This document shows, piece by piece, positions 60,268 to 64,000 of a stretch of DNA of 64,000 bases. The notes below the pieces were generated by a model that saw only the letters and a list, made by a program, of their open reading frames with translations, was not told the DNA's origin and did no database searches. The stretch lies in the IMG/VR virus record IMGVR_UViG_3300028559_000038, positions 1 through 64,000 of that record; one strand, given 5' to 3'. The stretch comes from a virus. A program made the translations under genes and the position numbers. Numbering within the stretch: position 1 is the first letter of the stretch; each line of letters starts with the position of its first letter.

Positions 60268-61011
60268 TTGGAAACGCTGCAGAAGTCTCAGAAAATTATT
60301 ATCTCGCCAGATATTGATGGTTTTATGTCGGCGGAGTTATTGAATCGTAAGTATGGTTCGAAAATTGTTGGTACGTATGATAAAAGTTTATTATGTCTTT
60401 CTGACGATGTAAAGCCGGAAGAATGTCTTTTTGTCGATTGTGACATGAATACAAAAGAATTCGTTTCGGTCGGAAATCATATGAGAGTTCAAAATGACAA
60501 TATGGCTGATTCGTCGTTTAATCCAAATCGTTTTTGGAATACAAAAACATATACTGCGAAATTTCCATTTGCAACTTGTTTTTTAATTTCGGCGGCAATA
60601 GAGATTGATCTTGATCTGTATGACCTCAAACGCATGGCTCATGCTGACTCAACACTAACTAATATGGATAATTACAGCAACAACATGCGTAACTGGTCAA
60701 AGAGGCTCAGGGATATAGATGTAAAACCAATTATTGAACAAACCTTAGATATTTCAGATATACGAGAGAAGTATCCAAACCAATCATTTTCATCAAAAAG
60801 GTTTGGTAAGCAAAGGTATTTAGATACACTAAATAAGGCCCTAGAAAGCGAGGGGATGAACTATTCTCCAATCACCAATGGTATCAAGTACATGTGTGAT
60901 ATGGTTGGCTTAAACACCCTTACAAGGTATATGTGCGATATAATATCTTATGCGGAGATATATTCAGGTGAGTATAGTGTTACGTATAACCAGGAGATAG
61001 AATGGAAATAA
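60268..61011 (+). CDS. DHH-family phosphoesterase-like protein
   Basis: The 247-aa protein has a DHH-type N-terminal domain: IIISPDIDGFMSAELL (motif I, D-x-D-G), LFVDCDMNTKE (motif II) and SVGNHMRV (motif III, where GNHM replaces DHH). Such proteins cleave oligonucleotides or nucleotides with Mn2+. The C-terminal half has many aromatic and acidic residues. The listed TTG start lacks a nearby Shine-Dalgarno; AAGGAG at 60238-60243 would suit an ATT at 60253-60255 in the same frame, adding five residues. Confidence 0.65.
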   Translation: METLQKSQKIIISPDIDGFMSAELLNRKYGSKIVGTYDKSLLCLSDDVKPEECLFVDCDMNTKEFVSVGNHMRVQNDNMADSSFNPNRFWNTKTYTAKFPFATCFLISAAIEIDLDLYDLKRMAHADSTLTNMDNYSNNMRNWSKRLRDIDVKPIIEQTLDISDIREKYPNQSFSSKRFGKQRYLDTLNKALESEGMNYSPITNGIKYMCDMVGLNTLTRYMCDIISYAEIYSGEYSVTYNQEIEWK

Positions 61012-61076
61012 TGGTATTAGGTTTAATTATGTTTGGTGTTTGCCTTATGGCTGTTATTAAGAAATATGTCAGATGA
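61002..61076 (+). CDS. 24-aa membrane peptide
   Basis: An ATG at 61002-61004 lies 5 nt after AGGAG (60992-60996), a strong Shine-Dalgarno. The frame encodes MEIMVLGLIMFGVCLMAVIK then KYVR, one membrane helix with a basic end. It overlaps the DHH-type gene by 10 bases and the next gene by 11 bases. A small hydrophobic peptide with a good ribosome site is a candidate holin, antiholin or membrane regulator. Confidence 0.6.
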   Translation: MEIMVLGLIMFGVCLMAVIKKYVR

Positions 61077-61266
61077 TGTTAAGCCTTGGGATTTGTTTAA
61101 TCCTAATCAGCCAAAAAGCACAGAAGACCTTGTTAAGTCCCGCTTAGAAATTTGTAAGTCTTGTGAGTACTTTAGACCTAAGACAGAAACTTGTCGTAAG
61201 TGTGGATGCTTTATGAAATTAAAAACAACTTTAGTAAATGCTAAGTGCCCTATTGGTAAATGGTAA
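61066..61266 (+). CDS. DUF6171-like zinc-binding protein
   Basis: The 66-aa protein starts at ATG 61066-61068. It has EICKSCEYFRPKTETCRKCG then CFMKLKTTL, ending KCPIGKW. Six cysteines in C-x2-C / C-x2-C-x-C / C arrangement and the terminal CP-GKW match the DUF6171 pattern found in many phages. It probably binds zinc. Function is unknown. A longer frame would run back through the membrane peptide and is less likely. Confidence 0.75.
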   Translation: MSDDVKPWDLFNPNQPKSTEDLVKSRLEICKSCEYFRPKTETCRKCGCFMKLKTTLVNAKCPIGKW

Positions 61267-61271
61267 AATAA

Positions 61272-61280
61272 TGATACAAT
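61272..61280 (+). promoter_or_regulatory. Extended -10 promoter TGATACAAT, leaderless
   Basis: TGATACAAT ends exactly 6 nt before the ATG at 61287, on the plus strand. It shows that the same promoter layout is used in both orientations. Confidence 0.6.
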
Positions 61281-61286
61281 GGCTTA

Positions 61287-62009
61287 ATGAGCGTTAAAAG
61301 AATAGAGCCTTTTCAAATAGATCAGTTTCTTACAAAAGACCAAATAGATCTTATCTATAGAGTTGTTGATGAAAAGATGGAAAGAGGTCATAGAGAAAAG
61401 GGTGATAAGTACGACGAATTTTTTAAATTTCAAGGTAATGGTTTTATTACAAGCAACAAGGATTGGCCAATAGAAATTGTTAATATTATTAAAAATAAAG
61501 CAGAAGAGTTAGGACAAGGACATGTCCCATATGAAAATGTAGTTTTAATCTATGCAAGATACACACATGACAGTGGTGGAGCACCAAACTTAACTCCACA
61601 CGTAGACGTTGTTACAAATAAAACCTTATATACCTGCACAGTTAGACTGAGATCTCTTAAGCAGTGGGATTTTTATGTTAAAGATGAAAAGTTTGAGATG
61701 GGGCTATATGGTTCGGCTGTTTGGCTTACTGGAAATCAAGATGCTCACTGGAGACCAGATTTAGAGTTTGGTCCAGGAGATTATTATGACATTTTATTGT
61801 GTCAGGCTTGGTCAGATGATGATAATGATTTATATCCAGAAGATCATAAAGACAAAATGCTTGCTCAGGAAAAAGAATATTGCGAAAAATACAAAGATAT
61901 GCTTCATATTGGGCTTGGCATGGCAAAGCCAAATCAAACAGATTGCGTAGGAAGTAGTGACGGCCAAACCACTGATGAGGCTTATGAAATGGCTAAGAAG
62001 CCTTATTAA
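61287..62009 (+). CDS. 2OG-Fe(II) oxygenase, HWR-type, leaderless
   Basis: The 240-aa protein has NLTPHVDVVTNKTLYT with the HxD, then QWDFYVKDEKFEMG, then NQDAHWRPDLEFGPGD with the distal His and the HWR signature. It is clearly related to the proteins at 2146-2799 and 3099-4427 on the other strand, 57 kb away. Metal ligands look intact. The promoter lies 6 nt before the ATG. Substrate unknown. Confidence 0.8.
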   Translation: MSVKRIEPFQIDQFLTKDQIDLIYRVVDEKMERGHREKGDKYDEFFKFQGNGFITSNKDWPIEIVNIIKNKAEELGQGHVPYENVVLIYARYTHDSGGAPNLTPHVDVVTNKTLYTCTVRLRSLKQWDFYVKDEKFEMGLYGSAVWLTGNQDAHWRPDLEFGPGDYYDILLCQAWSDDDNDLYPEDHKDKMLAQEKEYCEKYKDMLHIGLGMAKPNQTDCVGSSDGQTTDEAYEMAKKPY

Positions 62010-62021
62010 AAATTTTTAATA
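61978..62021. terminator. Candidate bidirectional terminator between convergent genes
   Basis: AGGCTT and AAGCCT form a 6-bp inverted repeat at the end of the oxygenase gene, followed by the exact 18-bp palindrome TATTAAAAATTTTTAATA (62004-62021). The palindrome includes both stop codons. It could terminate transcription from both sides, although the GC content is low. Confidence 0.4.
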
Positions 62022-62621
62022 CTGAAGATTAACGTTAATTACACATCTTAAATTGGTTTTAGTTGGCGCAGATATAGCGTGAAAATGTTTTCCATCCATA
62101 AGAATTGCTGCCCCTTTTTTAGGGGTTATCTTTTTCATTAATGTTAAATCTTTATATTCAAATTTTTTAGATAACTCTGCCTTTTCGTTAAAAACAAAAG
62201 TATCTCCATCTGAGTCGTTCACGTAATATAAAAAAACATAATGATCATTCATATTATCTACATGCGGATACATATGGCTATCATAGTCTGATCTCAGAGT
62301 CATATTAAATTTCATTCTTATTACTTTAGAGTATTCAATTTTATGTTTTTTACAAAACTTATCTATTAAGGATATAAATATTGGACTTACTTTATGATTA
62401 TATTTCATGTCTTCAGTATTCCCTATTTGAAAACAAGAAAAATATGCGACATCTTTGACTGGAAAATCAACCATAGAATTTCCCTCTTCAAATTTATATT
62501 CGTATCCAGGCTCTGATTGAGTTCCAGGGAAATATGTCCAAGACTTTTCAGGGCTAAAATAATTTTTATCTATTTCTATTATTTCTTCTTCTGTTAAAAA
62601 GTTATCGTCATATATAAACAT
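62016..62621 (-). CDS. 2OG-Fe(II) oxygenase (P4H-like)
   Basis: The 201-aa protein has HMYPHVDNMNDHYVFLYYVN with HxD, then SDGDTFVFNE, then KGAAILMDGKHFHAI with the distal His and TNLRCVINVN with the Arg for 2-oxoglutarate. It is a prolyl-hydroxylase-like oxygenase with all ligands present, unlike the degenerate members at 40736 and 54848. It is convergent with the upstream oxygenase gene, so three classes of this enzyme are carried. Confidence 0.82.
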   Translation of the reverse strand: MFIYDDNFLTEEEIIEIDKNYFSPEKSWTYFPGTQSEPGYEYKFEEGNSMVDFPVKDVAYFSCFQIGNTEDMKYNHKVSPIFISLIDKFCKKHKIEYSKVIRMKFNMTLRSDYDSHMYPHVDNMNDHYVFLYYVNDSDGDTFVFNEKAELSKKFEYKDLTLMKKITPKKGAAILMDGKHFHAISAPTKTNLRCVINVNLQY

Positions 62622-62737
62622 TATCTAAATTTTTCATTTATAAAAAAAACAATTAATGTTATACCTGCAGCGATTGCAAGAATTAATAACATCCTATCTG
62701 AGTGATCGTAAGATCCATAATGAGTTAGGCTATTCAT
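62621..62737 (-). CDS. 38-aa membrane peptide
   Basis: The frame starts at ATG 62735-62737, overlapping the stop of the 63-aa gene, and ends with a TAATG overlap to the oxygenase start. It encodes a polar N-terminus (NSLTHYGSYDHSD), one membrane helix (about residues 16-32: MLLILAIAAGITLIVFF) and a basic end. Overlaps on both sides support translation. Function unknown. Confidence 0.65.
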   Translation of the reverse strand: MNSLTHYGSYDHSDRMLLILAIAAGITLIVFFINEKFR

Positions 62738-62921
62738 TATTTCTCATATGATCTTTTTCAGATTTGCAAGAACAACTTTCACAACAAAACTCTTGAAAAA
62801 CCTTTAATGCCAAACCATCATTTATAACAGACTCGCCATCTTGCAGTCTTGCTATGCTGCTCTCTGTTTCGTATCCTTTAGGTGTTTGCCTTGACCAAGA
62901 TTCTGGATATTTAGATTCCAT
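62730..62921 (-). CDS. Cys-rich small protein
   Basis: The 63-aa protein contains YPESWSRQTPKGYETESS and a C-terminal cysteine cluster (FCCESCSCKSEKDH), which could bind a metal. Its start overlaps the end of the 47-aa gene. It is part of a run of small genes with overlapping ends. Not recognised. Confidence 0.6.
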   Translation of the reverse strand: MESKYPESWSRQTPKGYETESSIARLQDGESVINDGLALKVFQEFCCESCSCKSEKDHMRNNE

Positions 62922-63054
62922 TGTCCTCCATGTATTTTAGACGTTCCTCAAGATGTGGATCTTTAAGTATTTCTTTAATAGCGTTTATATCTTTTTGACT
63001 TGGCATACCGTCGTCATCTGCCATAGAGGCTTCTAAATTGTCTAGGATAGCCAT
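62911..63054 (-). CDS. Small acidic protein
   Basis: The frame encodes 47 aa from ATG 63052-63054, just after the stop of the zinc-ribbon gene. An alternative GTG start at 63121-63123 would lie inside the zinc-ribbon gene in another frame and is less likely. The product is acidic and helical (NLEASMADDDGMPSQKDIN, then DPHLEERLKYMEDNG). Function unknown. Confidence 0.6.
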   Translation of the reverse strand: MAILDNLEASMADDDGMPSQKDINAIKEILKDPHLEERLKYMEDNGI

Positions 63055-63055
63055 T

Positions 63056-63196
63056 TTAACTACAGGATGAGCAGTAATTATCAACACGGAGTTGCTCTTT
63101 TGCAATCCACATAACCTTGCCACAGCGATAGCAAGCCTTCATAGAGTATTTTTTCTCTCTACGGTCTTTCCGAATCTCTAGTCCTAGTAAGTGCAT
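63056..63196 (-). CDS. Zinc-ribbon miniprotein, leaderless
   Basis: A 46-codon frame starts at ATG 63194-63196, exactly 6 nt after TGGTAAAAT. It has a basic N-terminus (LEIRKDRREKKYS), then ACYRCGKVMW and NYCSSCS, a four-cysteine zinc ribbon. It is the first gene of the run of small genes ending at 62016. Function unknown; DNA or RNA binding is possible. Confidence 0.7.
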   Translation of the reverse strand: MHLLGLEIRKDRREKKYSMKACYRCGKVMWIAKEQLRVDNYCSSCS

Positions 63197-63202
63197 ATAT
63201 TA

Positions 63203-63211
63203 ATTTTACCA
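63203..63211 (-). promoter_or_regulatory. Extended -10 promoter TGGTAAAAT, leaderless
   Basis: TGGTAAAAT lies exactly 6 nt before the ATG at 63194-63196. The layout matches the other leaderless promoters in this window. Confidence 0.5.
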
Positions 63212-63252
63212 TACAGGACCCTATTTGTCTAGTTACTCTTGACTATCCCGTT

Positions 63253-64000
63253 TTAAACTTTTGCTAGAACTGGGCTAAGTGCAGATTTTTCTCCTGCAAT
63301 TGCTGCTTCAATTTCGTAACAAACAAAAGCATACTCCTCTACAAACATTTCCATTGATCTATCGTCACGAATATAGGGGGACTTTCCCTCTTCAATCAGC
63401 GACCTTTTTAATGTTTTTTCAACATCGTAGTTTAAGACTGTGTTTTCAAAGTGCTTCATGACATATCCATTTCTATCAATAAGATACTTTTCGAAGTTGC
63501 CTCCCATGTCACCTCCACCATAGAAGCCCATGCTTAGCCATGGCGACATGAATTTTCCTTCTGTATCAAAGTCTTTTAGATGCTCTTTCATTTCACGCAA
63601 AGCCTTCATTTGTAATGAAATTTCTTGATAAATATCATGAGTTGGTTTAGTTTCTTGAACTAGTCCAGTTACTTTTGATGGTACATGTGGATACATTTCA
63701 TAAAAATCTTTGTGTGGGAGTGAAGAAACCATTTCAGAATACTTAAATGTTGTTCCGTAAACATCTTCTCCGTAAGCCTTTGAATCTATACCGCAATTAA
63801 TTCCATCTGCCCATTTTCCAGAAGTAATTCCTGGACCACAATAATCATTTGTAGGAATAGCAATGATTTCAAACCCTTGATCCTGATATTTCTCTTGAAG
63901 CCACTGAAGAATTTCCATTTGATTAGCGTTACCGCAACCTACTGTTGTATTAACAACTAACGTAACTTTACCTTTGTACTGTTCAAGGAAGTTTGGGGTG
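63253..64000 (-). CDS. Glutathione peroxidase-like protein, 5' end outside window
   Basis: The frame is open from the right edge, so the start is missing. The visible part has GKVTLVVNTTVGCGNANQ, then GFEIIAIPTNDYCGPG, and later GGNFEKYLIDRNGYVMKHF, which are the three blocks of glutathione peroxidase/thioredoxin-fold peroxidases. The Cys in VGCGN occupies the peroxidatic position. An ATG at 63916-63918 is internal, because the conserved Cys motif lies upstream of it. It may protect the infected cell from peroxides. Confidence 0.78.
   Translation of the reverse strand, partial: TPNFLEQYKGKVTLVVNTTVGCGNANQMEILQWLQEKYQDQGFEIIAIPTNDYCGPGITSGKWADGINCGIDSKAYGEDVYGTTFKYSEMVSSLPHKDFYEMYPHVPSKVTGLVQETKPTHDIYQEISLQMKALREMKEHLKDFDTEGKFMSPWLSMGFYGGGDMGGNFEKYLIDRNGYVMKHFENTVLNYDVEKTLKRSLIEEGKSPYIRDDRSMEMFVEEYAFVCYEIEAAIAGEKSALSPVLAKV

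Noticed and set aside
1-64000. CRISPR array, IS element, integrase or attachment site
   Set aside because: No regularly spaced repeats, transposase, integrase or flanking direct repeats were seen; the tRNA alone is not evidence of integration.
1-64000. Terminase genes
   Set aside because: Looked for upstream of the portal gene; only a small hypothetical and a LamG-like protein are there, and no Walker A/terminase nuclease pattern was found in any product. They must lie outside the window.

Overview
This window is part of the genome of a tailed double-stranded DNA phage. The DNA is AT-rich, genes are tightly packed, and neighbouring genes often overlap by one to four bases (TAATG or ATGA junctions). 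Almost everything is on the minus strand, so transcription runs from high to low coordinates. The two small plus-strand islands are 54.24-54.86 kb and 60.27-62.01 kb. There is a complete siphovirus tail module with a 2403-codon tape measure and no contractile sheath gene, so a long, flexible, non-contractile tail is likely. No terminase or integrase was recognised, and genes run off both ends, so the genome is larger than this window. The host is inferred, weakly, to be a low-GC aquatic actinobacterium. The reasons are many extended -10 promoters (TGnTATAAT), several lying exactly 6 nt before an ATG (leaderless mRNA, common in Actinobacteria), and a secreted protein that resembles an actinobacterial family.

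Layout, low to high coordinates. 0-13 kb: replication and recombination. This holds a RuvC-like resolvase, a Cas4/RecB-like nuclease, a small possible PD-(D/E)XK protein, a RecA-like recombinase, a bacterial-type DNA polymerase III alpha (DnaE), a probable ssDNA-binding protein, a DnaG-type primase and a DnaB-type helicase, with 2-oxoglutarate/Fe(II) oxygenases and zinc-ribbon miniproteins interspersed. 13-40.7 kb: virion morphogenesis. In transcription order: a 1196-aa LamG-like protein, portal, prohead protease with a scaffold-like tail, major capsid protein, connectors, tail terminator region, major tail protein, two paralogous tail chaperones, tape measure, then distal tail and baseplate proteins. 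The capsid and major tail genes are each followed by a hairpin terminator and then a new promoter.

40.7-44.5 kb: an operon for B12-dependent nucleotide reduction. It encodes a class II (adenosylcobalamin) ribonucleotide reductase, a membrane-anchored DUF4430/transcobalamin-like protein, a 54-aa membrane peptide, a PduO-type ATP:cob(I)alamin adenosyltransferase and a degenerate oxygenase-like protein, all joined by stop/start overlaps. I propose that the phage captures cobalamin, converts it to the coenzyme and uses it to make dNTPs. This is the most interesting system in the window. 44.6-46.6 kb: three tandem paralogous 2OG oxygenases and a zinc-ribbon peptide.

46.7-59.7 kb: tail fibre and receptor-binding accessory region. 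It includes collagen-like, FN3, PASTA, Hint-like and BppU-like proteins, a two-gene fibre module present twice, a methyltransferase with two glycosyltransferases, and a tRNA-Arg(CCG). A secreted lysozyme-like gene is inserted on the plus strand with its own promoter and a leader hairpin. 59.9-64 kb: membrane miniproteins (possible holins), a DHH-type phosphoesterase-like protein, a DUF6171-like zinc protein, more 2OG oxygenases, and at the right edge a glutathione-peroxidase-like protein whose 5' end is outside the window.
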